Positions 1 through 10,757 of a DNA stretch of 64,000 nt are shown in pieces (position 1 is the stretch's first letter; each line of letters starts with the position of its first letter). Source of the DNA: Cheiracanthium punctorium (taxonomy: Eukaryota > Arthropoda > Arachnida > Araneae > Cheiracanthiidae); NCBI GenBank assembly GCA_038373885.1, contig JAWZYV010017493.1:1612001-1676000 (forward strand), given 5' to 3'. The notes below the pieces were generated by a model. The model was given only the letters and a program-made list of their open reading frames with translations, was not told where the DNA came from and ran no database searches. Position numbers and translations under genes: made by a program.

Positions 1-173
1 AGGTCACGGATTTAATTGAAACGCTACAACAGATCTAAGCCAAATCCAGGAACAACCATTTTGTTGCTTTACATTAGAAATTGCAAGGTAAACTAGTAAC
101 ACTGGCTATGACTAATGATTAACAATGCGGAAAGGGATCATTTTGTCTGGACTGGAAAAAAAATTAGTTTTTT

Positions 174-195
174 TTTTTTTTTTTTTTTTTTTTTT
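174..195. repeat. Poly-T tract
   Basis: An uninterrupted run of about 22 T residues. The preceding 170 bases show nothing recognisable. It could be the A-tail of a minus-strand retroposed sequence, but no retroelement body was identified beside it. Confidence 0.7.
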
Positions 196-566
196 GTGAG
201 TGTGTGTCGAGCAAAACAAAATTCTTTACAGGGGTTAAAAATCCAAACATACTGTTCAGTGATTTTAAAACATACACGCTAAAAGCTGTCGCAAATGGAA
301 TTGCAGTAATACAAGAATTATACATAACAGAGGGTACGTTTAAGACAGATTTCGCTGAATGAGTTGCGGTGCACTCAAATTTTTTACCGCCAGTAACATG
401 GTGTCCAGCAACCTCGATGATAATACCCCTATTTCAAAATTAAATATCTCAAGAACAACAATAGAAAAATGTAGGAAACGGTATATTTTTTATGTAAGCT
501 GTGAAAAATTTATGCTGAAGATTCAAAATAGTAGTTACAAAAACTACTAAATGATAGCATTGTAAC

Positions 567-850
567 TGTGGGCCTCCATATTCTCCCGATCTGACTCCTT
601 GTGATTACTTTCTGTGGAACACATTGAAAGACACTGTCTACTGAGAATCATCCCTACACGCCGGATGAGCTTGAATAGTCGATTTGTGTGGCATATGAAT
701 CCATCTCCATTGAAACATTATGGGTTGTTATCACAGATTTCATTACTTGTTTGTGCGATCTCTGTATGTCGAACGGTGAGCATTTTGAAATGATTGTGCT
801 GTGACAACTTGCAGAAAATGAGTTTATACTTATATATAATGATTGTCGAT
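567..850 (+). pseudogene. Tc1/mariner-like transposase C-terminal fragment
   Basis: From 569 the plus strand reads GPPYSPDLTPCDYFLWNTLK, the diagnostic motif around the last catalytic aspartate of mariner/IS630-type transposases (PxSPDLxPxDxFLW). The reading frame then runs into stop codons, but later pieces such as GEHFEMIVL-type residues near 790 resemble the usual C-terminal tail. The first two catalytic aspartates, the DNA-binding domain and the terminal repeats are absent upstream. It is a dead, 5'-truncated copy. The family assignment rests on the motif alone. Confidence 0.8.
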
Positions 851-859
851 TAATTTTGA

Positions 860-2590
860 AATGCAGCACCATCTGTTGTTAGCAGTAGCGTGTGTAAGGG
901 GTGTTTTAAAGGTTCTAACACACCTTGTTCAGAATTTCTTTTTTCTTTTTTTTTTTAACATACAAATCATAAATTTTTAATTTTCGACATAACTATTACG
1001 CTTTTTAGCATAAAATTATGTCCATAACTCCCTCCCCTCTTAAAGGAAGTCTGTTAGCAAGTATTGCAACTACTATTTCGTAACTTGAGTATAACATTTT
1101 TACAGGTTGCATAATAAACATACCATTTGGAGCATTCTTTTGATGATCATTGATTTTAAGATTTTTAATTTTGAAATCAGGGTGTTATTTGCTGGACACC
1201 CTGTAGGTCGTTTTTCAGATAGAAAGAATGAACTCAACAAGAATGAGTTTAAAAGAACCTCGCTGGTAAAGGCCGATGCTAATAAGCCACGTCTTGAAGT
1301 AACTACAGGGGGTAAAGGGACATTCTTCTCGCGAATTTTACGACTTTTAATGAGGATTCGGGTTCCACCGACAAAAGATTTCTCTGCTAAAACGCAAGCC
1401 CCACTACCCACACAAAGGAGACAGTAATGGAAGATTTTTTTATTTTATTTTTTTCCTTTTCAATTTGATGACCTTTCATTCCTCCTCCCCTTTTCGATTA
1501 ATTTCAGTGCATCTTTGGAAAGGTATTGGAAGTGTAAAATTCGAATAATTATACTGAAAAAAATGAGAGTGATGGGGGAAATCAATATGTTTAAACTTAA
1601 TCCATTTGTTGATAACTTATAATCTAAAATTCAATCTTTCTATTGGGACGATTGCAGGTTGCTATAATAGGAAAGTGGAAAAGGAGGTAGGGAGAGGCAA
1701 AAGCATATTGTCTGGCATAGAGAAGTTCAATTAATTAATGATTCGGTGCGAGCTCCCTTACGTCTACTCTATTCTTTCAGAAATCGTATTTGGACCAACA
1801 CCTAACAGAAATTCATAACGTGACATGCTGAATTATGATTAATCGTGTCACTCCGAATTTCCAATAAACCAAAAATATAAGCGAGCGATATACGTACAAA
1901 GATCACGAGAAAGAAGTTAAATAACCATGAGAGCTATTGCACTACAGGGATTTTAAATAAAAGTTTTCTTTTTTAATCCCTATGATGGTTTGCATGTATT
2001 TTCTTGCTCTTTTACGCGAACGCAGCATAATATGTTTTTCTAGAATCAAGAATAAAACGTTTCCATCAGGACAAAAGGGGATGTTCAGCAAATCGTAATC
2101 CGATAAAATTCCGCAAAAGCCATGGTAGGAGGAACTTTTTTACACATTGTATTTTGTAATGCATGGCAGTGCGGCTCTTATTCTTCACCTGTCGCGATCA
2201 AAGCCAAATTAAGCCCTGCAGGGGGCCCGTAGGTTGTAAAATTTCTTATATCCTTCTACAAAAATTGTCTAAGTTTGAGGTCCTCTAGTAAATTTCTTCC
2301 GAATTCATTCTATGTTCACAACAGGCCTTGGGCCAATCTAACATGAGACTAGGCATGGTGGTAAGCCTTATTTATGTCTGTCGATATGTTGTGCTATGAA
2401 TTCTTATTCCTATTTCGCTAAAATGCATTTAGAACATCCATTTAGTACAAATATGGACTTGGCATTTTTTTTTTTCTACTGCCTGTGCACCTTTGAATTC
2501 GTTATTTTTTAAGCTTAAAATAACTCTTAAAAATTTTTGATGACTTGCAATGTGATTCATATCCTTTGAAAGGTCCAATATTTGACCCCT
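860..2590. other. No gene recognised; AT-rich spacer
   Basis: No convincing coding sequence is visible. Overlapping frames open on both strands at about 1100-1427 give proteins of unremarkable composition that resemble no family known to me. A GGACACCCTGTA motif at about 1193 resembles one terminus of mariner-like elements seen elsewhere in the window, but its partner was not found. Several polypyrimidine tracts occur. Confidence 0.4.
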
Positions 2591-2599
2591 GAAAATGCC

Positions 2600-2850
2600 G
2601 ATGGGCGGTGCCCAAAGGCTAGCCCACATATGGGCAACCTCGGGCCCGCTGGTCGGATGTGGCCCGCCACGGCTTTTAATCCGGTCCGCGGAACATATCA
2701 AAACCCCGTATAAAACCTATATAAACCATTCGAAATCCCATATAAATCCCAATTACACGACCCGCGACTTCGTTAACATTCTAAAAATCGGCCCGCAACT
2801 TTTCAAAGGTTACCCATACCTGCTCAGGCCTAAAGGATAATAGAAGCTAA
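2600..2850. repeat. GC-rich segment resembling a hAT terminus
   Basis: This block is far richer in G and C than its surroundings. It contains TGGGCAACCTCGGGCCCGC, which resembles the end of a common hAT family (GGGCAACCTGCGGCCCG-like), followed by GGCCCGCCACGG. A frame at 2595-2840 crosses it but looks like chance. No second terminus or target duplication was found, so this is at best a truncated copy. Confidence 0.3.
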
Positions 2851-2894
2851 TTCACGGATTCCTATTTGCTGGGAATACTCCCCTTCTCGGACGG

Positions 2895-2970
2895 ACTAAC
2901 TGACTGCCTGACCGACCGACCGACCGACCAACCAACCAAACACACACACACACACAAACACACACACAAA
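2895..2970. repeat. Compound microsatellite (GACC)n (CCAA)n (CA)n
   Basis: A run of ACTG/GACC tetranucleotides grades into CCAA repeats and then into two CA-repeat tracts. It is simple-sequence DNA with no coding content. Confidence 0.9.
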
Positions 2971-3022
2971 ATTGTCCGAAAAATATGTCCTAAAAATGCG
3001 ACATAATTTTAGATATAATACC

Positions 3023-3279
3023 ATTAGTTCACAACAACTTTAATCTACTGTTACAATATTTCGTAAGCTGTAGAATATGCATCACATGTATTTTTTAACA
3101 TATATTTAAATACTATTAGTTCACAACAGCTTTAATCTATTGTTACAATATTTCGTAAGCTGTAGAATATGCATCACATGTATTTTTTAACATATATTTA
3201 AATACTATTAGTTCACAACAGCTTTAATCTATTGTTACAATATTTCGTAAGCTGTAGAATATGCATCACATGTATTTTT
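3023..3279. repeat. 92-bp tandem repeat, 2.8 copies
   Basis: Units start at 3023, 3115 and 3207 with ATTAGTTCACAACA and continue through a shared CTGTAGAATATGCATCACAT segment. The first two units differ at only two positions, and the third stops about 73 bases in. The near identity points to recent local duplication, a minisatellite. No coding or hairpin structure was seen in the unit. Confidence 0.93.
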
Positions 3280-3404
3280 CTATAAATAAGTTACAATCAT
3301 AAAAATTTCAACATAGGGTTACCAGGCGAAATACACGAAAGATGAGCGATAAAATGACATAGTCAATTAATATCGTCTTAATATGGCAATAATGAAACTA
3401 AAAA

Positions 3405-3640
3405 ATTAGGGGGGGGGGGTTCCCCCTGACGAGGCTCGAACAGCCGAGTTATATATGTATATAATCAATAAGTAAAATACAATGAATATTGCTGTAAAAA
3501 TGACATACCCCAACTGGGGTGGGTGGGGGGGGGGGAGTGGAAGGAAAGAAACAGAGCCAAACAAAATGATAAAAGAATGAACGGAATCGAAATTATAACC
3601 TCTGGGACCATCTTCAGGAGCCATACCCAGATAACAGTAA
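3405..3640. other. G-run-rich spacer
   Basis: There are G runs of 10 or more at 3411-3420 and 3522-3535, with a short fold-back between GGGGG and CCCCC at 3411-3427. In this window such runs usually sit next to MITE termini, but no terminal repeat pair could be assigned here. Frames open on the minus strand across 3406-3707 look like chance. Confidence 0.35.
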
Positions 3641-3851
3641 TTAAAGACAAAGAAAATAGTAGGATTTCGGTTGTGTGGTGTATCAAAAAAAGATAATCAC
3701 TATACATTTCTTAGGCTTTATCCTACTATTAAAAGAAAAAAAAAGGAAAGCAATAAGAAATCAAAATAATGGAAAAAGCACTGTAAAATCGCCATATCAT
3801 TCAGGAGTGGTAGCAAGCACATGGAAGGCGTGCATAAAGTGTTGCCAAAAT

Positions 3852-4026
3852 CAGGGGCGTAGCCAGGGGAGGGGGATATCGGGATATATCCCTCTCCCCG
3901 AAATTTTTGGATTAGTGATAAAATTCCGTCTATTTATGCACATATAAGTTCATATCCCCCCCCCCCGAAAAATTTTCCAGGCGCATATCCCCCCCCCCCC
4001 GAAAAATTTTCCTGGCTACGCGCCTG
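3852..4026. mobile_element. hAT-type MITE, 175 bp
   Basis: Terminal inverted repeats are CAGGGGCGTAGCCAGG at the left and CCTGGCTACGCGCCTG at the right. Flanks 3844-3851 (GCCAAAAT) and 4027-4034 (ACCAAAAT) match at 7 of 8 bases, as expected for an 8-bp hAT target duplication. There is no coding capacity. The interior carries paired runs of C and the sequence CCCGAAAAATTTTCC twice. It is non-autonomous, so movement would need a transposase from elsewhere. Confidence 0.88.
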
Positions 4027-4483
4027 ACCAAAATTAAAAATTGTAGTAAGCGAAAGCCGGTGTTGCCTCAAAATAAAAGTGTAACAGTGGAAAGAAGAAT
4101 AAAAAGGTGTTGCCAAAAACTATAGGGTAATATTATTTAACATTATTAGTATCCAGGTATATTAATTAAATTAAAAATATATAGAATAATACTGAATTTA
4201 AAATTATTGGATAAAATAAATGGTAAAGCCAATTAAATATAACATATTGTATTTACAACTATAATGATTATTAATAATAACTAAGAACAAATGATAAGTG
4301 TGTTTATATCAGAAAATTAATCTAATAATGAAAGAAAAATGATTTTATTTATAAAATGATAAGTAGGTCAGTATAATCACATTATAGGAAAACCATCATT
4401 AAACTTCTCTTATAAGCAATATTCTGCAGCTGAACGGATTAGCGGATTGCTATCAACTTTGACAATAAGAAAAATTACATAAA

Positions 4484-4968
4484 CAGGGGCGAATCCAGAA
4501 AAACTTTTACGGAGGTACGGTAAGTACGACAGAGCTTATCAAGAAAAGGTCACTTTTCTTAACTTTATTTATTTCTTTTTTCTTTTTTTTTTTTTTAAGG
4601 GGAGAAAAAAAAACTTTTTTAAATATTGAACCCATGTTTAACCTGCTCGTTATCATTAAAAAAGACGCAACGGGAAAGACCGTCTTTCTTTTACTAATGT
4701 TACTTCCCAGAATGGTTCTTTAAACGATCTGCCGCAACCCAGAGTTGCGCTTGCGCAATCTTTGGATCCCAACGAGCTCCCGAGTTCCCGAGAAACGTTC
4801 AAATAACCATTCTGACAAGAAATATCGGTCAGAGAAGTAGAGTCTTCTCTTCTCCGTTGCGTGTTTTTGAATTATGAATGCTAACAGGTTAAGCGTGGGT
4901 TCAAAAGCGGTTTTAAGTGAGCTCAGGGGCGGGCTAACACTCAAGCAACCCCCCTGGATCCGCCACTG
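4484..4968. mobile_element. hAT-type MITE, 485 bp
   Basis: The left end reads CAGGGGCGAATCCAG and the right end CTGGATCCGCCACTG, an inverted pair. The flanks TACATAAA (4476-4483) and AACATAAA (4969-4976) agree at 7 of 8 bases. A minus-strand frame inside (4720-4944) resembles no transposase and is probably chance. The end sequence is a GGATCCAG variant of the GCGTAGCCAG family, and is shared with the outer element at 15713-16063. Confidence 0.87.
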
Positions 4969-4989
4969 AACATAAATGGCTATATTTTA

Positions 4990-6120
4990 AATCCTTCAAA
5001 AAGAAATACATTTAAGTTACGTAATCCTACGTAGTTACGCTGATCCCTGACTCTATCAAAACTCCAGTTCAGCCGCTCCAAAACCAAACTTTCACCGTTA
5101 TTAATCCAAACAGATTAAAAAGGTATCGTCTAAAAACGTAATAAAATCCACACCGTTTGTACGATCTGCTTTAAATTTTTCATAATTATGCATAAAACTA
5201 CAGGAAAGAATCTGCGCTATTTTAAAAATCTGAAAATTCACGCGCTCATAATTTTTAAGCGATTTTTCGTTATTTTCAGCATTTTTTTCCTCGAGAGTAA
5301 AAAAAATAAAATACAATAAATATTCATTAATCATTTGCGTGACAAAATTAGTTGTGTGCAGTTGATATTGATGGCAACTTTGAAATCACGGATATCGGGC
5401 TTTGAAGGGAAAATTGCAATTGCATTTCATTTAGTTTTTCCAGATTATCCAATTTAATTATTTTTTTCACAAATAAAATGATTTCCTCTGCATAAAGCAT
5501 TGATATAAGAGGGACTGTTTTAACAAAACGAAATTGCTAAAAGATTCCGCTCGTTTTCAGAAGAGCGTGAAATTCTATTTTGGTATATAACAAAAACTGA
5601 ATATGAAGTTATTTATTTTAAGTGAACGAAGATTAAATAAATTGAGTGTCGATATATTTTTGTCAAATGCTTTTTCTAGCGCCCGTTGTAGCTACCTCTA
5701 CAATGGGTTTTATCTTCTAGTAAATAATAATAATAATAATAATATTGCAAAAGCAAAAATGTTTTTCAACACACTACAAACAGACCTTTTCAGTGTATCA
5801 AAAAATAGCAACAAAATGGCGGAGGAAAACATCACTTTGCTTTTTCATGAATGTGCTTTTGTGGGATACTACAATCAGTTCTAACAGCCGGCAACTGTTA
5901 ATCCAATTCGTTAAAACCTTTTATATTTCGATCACTCAGGAAATGGTTTGAATTGTAACTAACTAATCAAGTATAGACGGCCACTTGCTAGATACAAGGG
6001 AAAGATAAACGGAAGTATTTCCGTTTATTTAAATTATGGTGAAGGCTGAAAGATTATTATTGTTTTATTTTTACAATTCTTAATAGTGAATTACAATGAA
6101 AATTTCTGGTACCTAGTCGT
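4990..6120. other. No gene recognised
   Basis: AT-rich DNA with an (AAT)n microsatellite at about 5723-5745. That microsatellite gives the asparagine run in an otherwise unconvincing plus-strand frame (5603-5884). No splice-bounded exon, RNA gene or terminal repeat was identified. Confidence 0.4.
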
Positions 6121-6128
6121 GCCATAAG

Positions 6129-6658
6129 TAAAGTGAACATTTTTTCTGAACCGAAAATCAGGACACTTCTAAACCGCAGAGCCCGGAGAAGTAGATAAAT
6201 TCCGAATTTTTTTTTTCTACACATAGTTTGATTTTATACTTTTATGAGAAAAATGAGTTGAAAAAATCTAGCGAATATACAAATAAAATAGGCCTATTAT
6301 ATATAAACTTAAGTTCAAAATAATTTTATTGTTAATTTTTGGATAAATTTCCAAAATAGTTGGCTTTCTAACAATAACTATAGAATCACCATCCATTGAT
6401 TATTAATACATATTATGAAACAATCATTTTCATCAATAAAAGAAAACCGGTGTTAAATACAAGTAGCAAAAACTTTGTAAATAATACAATCATTTTCGTG
6501 TGAATTTATTCCCAATTTATTTTACATTTATTTTTTTATTTTTCATAAAGCAGGACAGGAATGAATAAGCGGAACATTTTAGGGTTCTGTGTTGACAGCA
6601 GGACATACAGATAAAAATCAGGACTGTCCCGCCAAAAGCAGGACGTCTGGTCACTTTA
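6129..6658. mobile_element. hAT-type element, 530 bp, perfect 8-bp target duplication
   Basis: The element starts TAAAGTGAACATTT and ends GACGTCTGGTCACTTTA, inverted ends of the TAAAGTGACCAGACG type. It is bracketed by identical 8-bp copies of GCCATAAG at 6121-6128 and 6659-6666. Several AGGACA/GGACTGTCC segments occur toward both ends, as in related non-autonomous hAT families. It has no transposase. The perfect duplication suggests the flank has changed little since insertion. Confidence 0.92.
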
Positions 6659-6779
6659 GCCATAAGTTCTGATACAATTATTTGAGGTCTGTTGTGATTC
6701 AAACGCAGGTGACAGTTATAAATTTTGCTGTTGGAGATCGTTTGCAACATTTTTAATTGACTTCAAAAAAGACGCTATC

Positions 6780-6845
6780 AGTTCGTTGGAATCTTTTCTG
6801 AGGGACCCGGGATTTCTAAGCCCACCCCTGCGTACGCCACTGGTA
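6780..6845. repeat. Single MITE terminus
   Basis: The segment ends CCCCTGCGTACGCCACTGG, an inverted form of the CAGTGGCGTACGCAGGGG type of terminus. No opposite end or duplication was found, so it is a fragment. Confidence 0.4.
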
Positions 6846-7283
6846 CTAAAATAATTTAAAAAAGTTCAGTATGTTTTTAAAATGTTGACGTCTAAGGGGG
6901 AGGGGGGGGCGACTTGAACCCCATCTTTCAAGAATCCGCGCTCAGAAACAACACTAGGCACAAGCTTTCCATTATACTTTTTATGATGAGAATGAACAGG
7001 TTAAACCAGCGTTCAGAATTAAAAAAGGAAGAGGGAGACTATGGGGGTGGGCAGGATGTTTTTGGAAGATTTCTATGGGCGCTATCTGAGTTATTCGAAT
7101 AATTTAACATTGTATAAAACATGCCATTTGTATAAAAAATCTATTAATCAGAGAAAATAAGCTCTAAATACTACTCTTACGCTTTAAAAAAATTATGTAT
7201 GATATTTTTATTTGTTTTAAACCAAAAAAATGTAATTGCATGTAGTACTTTAAGCATTCGTAATCGTACGTAATGCTATGTAC

Positions 7284-7350
7284 AATGGCGTAGCCAGGAT
7301 TTTATTTCAGGAGGGGTGTGTGTGTGTATCATACCCACCCTCCTATAGGT
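7284..7350. repeat. Solo terminus of GCGTAGCCAGG MITE
   Basis: CAATGGCGTAGCCAGGATTTT matches the left ends of the MITEs at 3852 and 10070. A short G-rich and C-rich pair follows (GGAGGGGTG, CCACCCTCC). The right terminus is missing, so this is a deleted or decayed copy. Confidence 0.6.
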
Positions 7351-7494
7351 ATGCGCTATAAGACTTGTTTCTCACGTTCGAACTAGTGACGAAAGTAACG
7401 AGTACTTAGTAGCCGGTAGTGAGTTTAGAGTAACGAATATATACGGGTATTGTAACCTGTAAAAATGTTATACGGTTATAAGTTCTGATAAAAC

Positions 7495-7645
7495 GTTTTG
7501 ACCGCACCATGGCCGATTGGATAACACACTTAACGTGGTGGATGGCTGAAGACAGAGTAAGGTGTCGGTTTTGGGCTTTCACGCGGCTGTCGATCTATGA
7601 TCTGGAGTTTTGGGTGGTTTTCTCCAGATGTGACGCGAATTCGTG
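7495..7645 (+). repeat. Possible decayed tRNA-derived SINE
   Basis: The segment is richer in G and C than its flanks and contains CATGGCCGATTGGATAACAC, which resembles the A box of a tRNA promoter. A B box is not convincing, and no A-tail or target duplication was found. This is a weak call based on composition and one motif. Confidence 0.25.
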
Positions 7646-7882
7646 TTAGTATTCCTTAAAGTGACGTCCGCCCAAGATACCCCTTTTCTTAGACAAATAC
7701 CCCTCGTGCGAGTTTGCCTTAATACACAATACAATAAAACGGTCGACGAAAAGAAAATTTTGGAGCCAAACGTTGACCATTTTTATATATGAAGGCATGT
7801 TGTAAATAGTCAAATACATATTCTTTCTATACATTTTATCAACAGTTAAGTTAAATATTTGGTATAAAAATATCCCCCCCCC

Positions 7883-7884
<2 letters not shown>

Positions 7885-7917
<33 letters not shown>

Positions 7918-7995
7918 TTGTAAAAATACATTTTTTACAAGCTGAATTTCTTTTTTGATGTTTATTGCCGATTCTTTTTTCAATAAACACAAACT

Positions 7996-8031
<36 letters not shown>
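7885..8031. repeat. (TA)n microsatellite and poly-A tract
   Basis: A TA dinucleotide run covers about 7886-7914 and an uninterrupted run of about 31 A residues covers 7999-8030. Apparent minus-strand frames through here encode low-complexity Ile-Tyr and Phe runs and are not genes. Confidence 0.9.
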
Positions 8032-8352
8032 AGAAGTTATTATTGTACTACGTGATTCGCTTCTTATGCAAAACAATACTTTATGCATAATACCGGACAC
8101 AGGAAATTTTTCTTACAGTCGACTATGTCTGTAAGATGATGTAACAACGAAAAGCATTTTGGGATGTTTTTCAAAGCATATTAGATTAACTAACGTTTGA
8201 AAGAAAGGTAGCGTCCTAAATAGCTATTACTATTATTTGTTTAAAGATTTAATAATTAGACATGTGAAAAAAAAATCCTAAATAGTTATTAGTATTATTT
8301 ATTTAGAGATGCAATAATTAGAAATGTGAAAATTGCAAATTGTACTTATTAA

Positions 8353-8849
8353 CCCTTTGAGGCGCAACCCTTTCCCAATGCTGAAAAAAGGGCAGCCATT
8401 GCCATCGCTCGACTTAACTACCAGCAAGATGGCGGACGATCGAAACGTTCATCGCGTGCCACAGACCTAGAGACCCTTTTTGACGCCGCACAGCCAGCTG
8501 TCGTCAAAAAAGGGGTCTCTAGATCTGTGGCACGCGATGAACGTTTCGATCGTCCGCCATCTTGCTGGTAGTTAAGTCGAGCGATGGCAACGGCTGCCCT
8601 TTTTTTTTCAGCACTGGGCAATCTATCCATCTGTTCTCGCATTCTTCCATTTTTCAGCAGATGTCGGTGCTGTTAAAAATAATCGTGACCATTTTTTTAC
8701 GGGAAATGACGTGCTAAAAAGTAAAGGATTCTCGTAGAGCTATGTCACCTGCAACTATTTTTATAGAAATTCAATCTATTCTTCGTGACTGGCAACAGTC
8801 AAAACGTCAGAGTTTGGTGTTCCAGAGCGGGAACACTGAGCGTTAAGGG
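8353..8849. mobile_element. piggyBac-like foldback MITE flanked by TTAA
   Basis: A TTAA at 8349-8352 precedes CCCTTTGAGGCGC, and GAGCGTTAAGGG precedes TTAA at 8850-8853. That fits a piggyBac-type target and C/G-ended terminal repeats. Inside sits a long hairpin with arms at 8374-8485 and 8502-8618 and a 16-base loop. The arms include CAAGATGGCGGACGATCGAA and its complement. There is no coding capacity. A transcript would form a stem of over 100 bp. Confidence 0.8.
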
Positions 8850-8859
8850 TTAAAACGGT

Positions 8860-10060
8860 AAAACATAATATTCATCCATACTTTTAAAAATGAAATACAT
8901 TCTCGTTGGATGAATATTTTTCGATAATTATGTCTCAAAAGTCTTAATAATTTGTCTTAAAGATGCCAACATTTCTTTCTCATTCGATAATAATGAAAAA
9001 TTACTCATCCAGTTTTTGCTTTGGGTAGATCTGTTGTATGTGTGGCTTCTTCTTAAAGCAGGGGTCTTAGACAAGTAGTCAATTTTTTGAGCTATTCAAA
9101 TCACAAATGTATAGGACATTTTTTATTTCCATTCATAAATTTATTCAATTGAGAGAGAGAGAATGCGTTTTTACTTTTTTCTTTTCTTTTTCACATTAAT
9201 GTATAAAGTATTTAACAAACAAACAAAAATAAAATTATACGTAACGAACAATTTTACTACTATAGCAAAATAATATTTAGAATAAGTTACACGAGACAGC
9301 AGTGCATTTTCTTATATAAATAAATGACGCAAGAATTTTAATTAAGAAAAAACAAAGAATGGTTTAATTTCAAAAATCATAAAATGATTTTATTTATTTT
9401 AATTTAAGATCGAATGAAACGAATTCCACAGATGAAGTTTGCCGTTTTGTCTTGTGTTTAGATCAACATTCACATCAACATCATTAACATACATAAATGC
9501 ATTTTTCATATTTGTTTTACAATCAGCCCAGTCGCCATCTAGTGGTGTTTTCCAGAGATAACTTGGCTTCCTTTTAACAGTATATTCCACTCAAAATCTT
9601 CGCGATATTTTATTGACTAATGAACTGCTCGCATCATCTCCCTTTCCAAGCGAATCTATTTAGAACGATTTTCTTTGTGATCAAAAGATGGCAGCACTAA
9701 GAATCTTATATAAATAAAAGTTTCTCTGCGAAACCGAACAAAAACAATAATTCTATAAACTGTTCTTTTGCAAAAAAAGATTATTCTATTGCGAAAAATT
9801 GATAAAAATCTTGTTTTTAAATGCACTCGGCTTAGCAAATGGAGTCGAACCTCTCTCGCTATTGGTAACTGTATTCAATGGTATGTTTGGGTAGTTGCGT
9901 TTTTGAAATCCAGATGGCAAATCTAAAAATTTTACCTCAATATTGTTACATGAATGTCTGTGTTTGTTGTAGTAGTTATGAAACTTGTTTGTTGATTAGA
10001 GACCTATTTTTCCTTTTTAGTGAGGTAGGTAGCATTTAACTGCAGGTTAATTAATACTTT
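8860..10060. other. No gene recognised
   Basis: AT-rich sequence with short purine microsatellites (GA at about 9154). Short minus-strand frames at 9399-9590 and 9656-9838 lack recognisable domains or convincing splice context. Confidence 0.4.
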
Positions 10061-10069
10061 GGTGCACAA

Positions 10070-10220
10070 CAGGGGCGTAGTCAGAGGGGAGCTGTCCCCC
10101 CCCCCCTCCGAAATGGGATCCTTTACTTAGCTTACAATTTGATATTTAGCTTAACATTGAACTTTCGCTTTAAATTTGATACCCAGCTCACCTCGAAATA
10201 AAATCCTGGCTACGCCACTG
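10070..10220. mobile_element. hAT-type MITE, 151 bp
   Basis: Ends CAGGGGCGTAGTCAG and CCTGGCTACGCCACTG are inverted. The flanks GTGCACAA (10062-10069) and ATGCACAG (10221-10228) agree at 6 of 8 bases. It is a short non-autonomous relative of the element at 3852-4026. Confidence 0.8.
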
Positions 10221-10385
10221 ATGCACAGTGAAAATAAATTATCTCACAGTTTGTACTTTCCAACTTAGTGTTCCTTAGTGTCTTATGAGAGATATCGAAA
10301 ATTAAAAATAAATTTTAAATAAATACAGTTTAAAAAAACTAAAAAGCTTGCTTTTATAGCAAATCGAACTAAAAAGTGAAAAATA

Positions 10386-10757
10386 AAAATATAGTTTTTA
10401 AAAAAACTAAAAACATGCTTTAGTGATAAACTGAACTAACTAAAAAGTGAAAAATAATTCATTCTAAAAGTGAAAAATAATTAATGAACGAAAATAAATT
10501 AATGAATGAAAAATAGTATTATTATGAAAAAAGCGTGGGGTGCTCCATATATCAGTTCTTGAGAATATTCGATCGGTACGATTAGTACAAAAATGATTTT
10601 AAAAAAAATACAGCACAAAGCACCCCACACCTTTTTCACAATAATACTATTTTTCGTTCATTAATTTATTTCTATATTAAGAATTATTTTTCACTTTTTA
10701 GTTAGGTCAATTTATCACTAAAGCGTGTTTTTTAGTTTTTTTAAATTATATTTTTAC
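10386..10757. repeat. Imperfect inverted repeat, arms of about 140-170 bp
   Basis: The left arm (10386-10553) contains AAAAAACTAAAAACATGCTT, a GTGAAAAATAAT repeat and GAAAAAAGCGTGGGGTGC. The right arm (10618-10757) is its complement with small gaps. The spacer is about 64 bases. Part of the left arm is also tandemly duplicated from about 10320. This is a foldback or MITE-like structure, and termini were not resolved. Confidence 0.75.

Noticed and set aside
1100..1427. Overlapping frames of over 100 residues on both strands
   Set aside because: Neither protein has recognisable motifs, both depend on the same low-complexity DNA, and no splice context supports an exon.
3023..3279. Direct repeats as a CRISPR array
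   Set aside because: Units are contiguous 92-bp tandem copies without unique spacers, in an animal genome.
7646..8100. Minus-strand frames of 72-114 residues
   Set aside because: They are produced by a TA microsatellite and a poly-A tract (Ile-Tyr and Phe runs).
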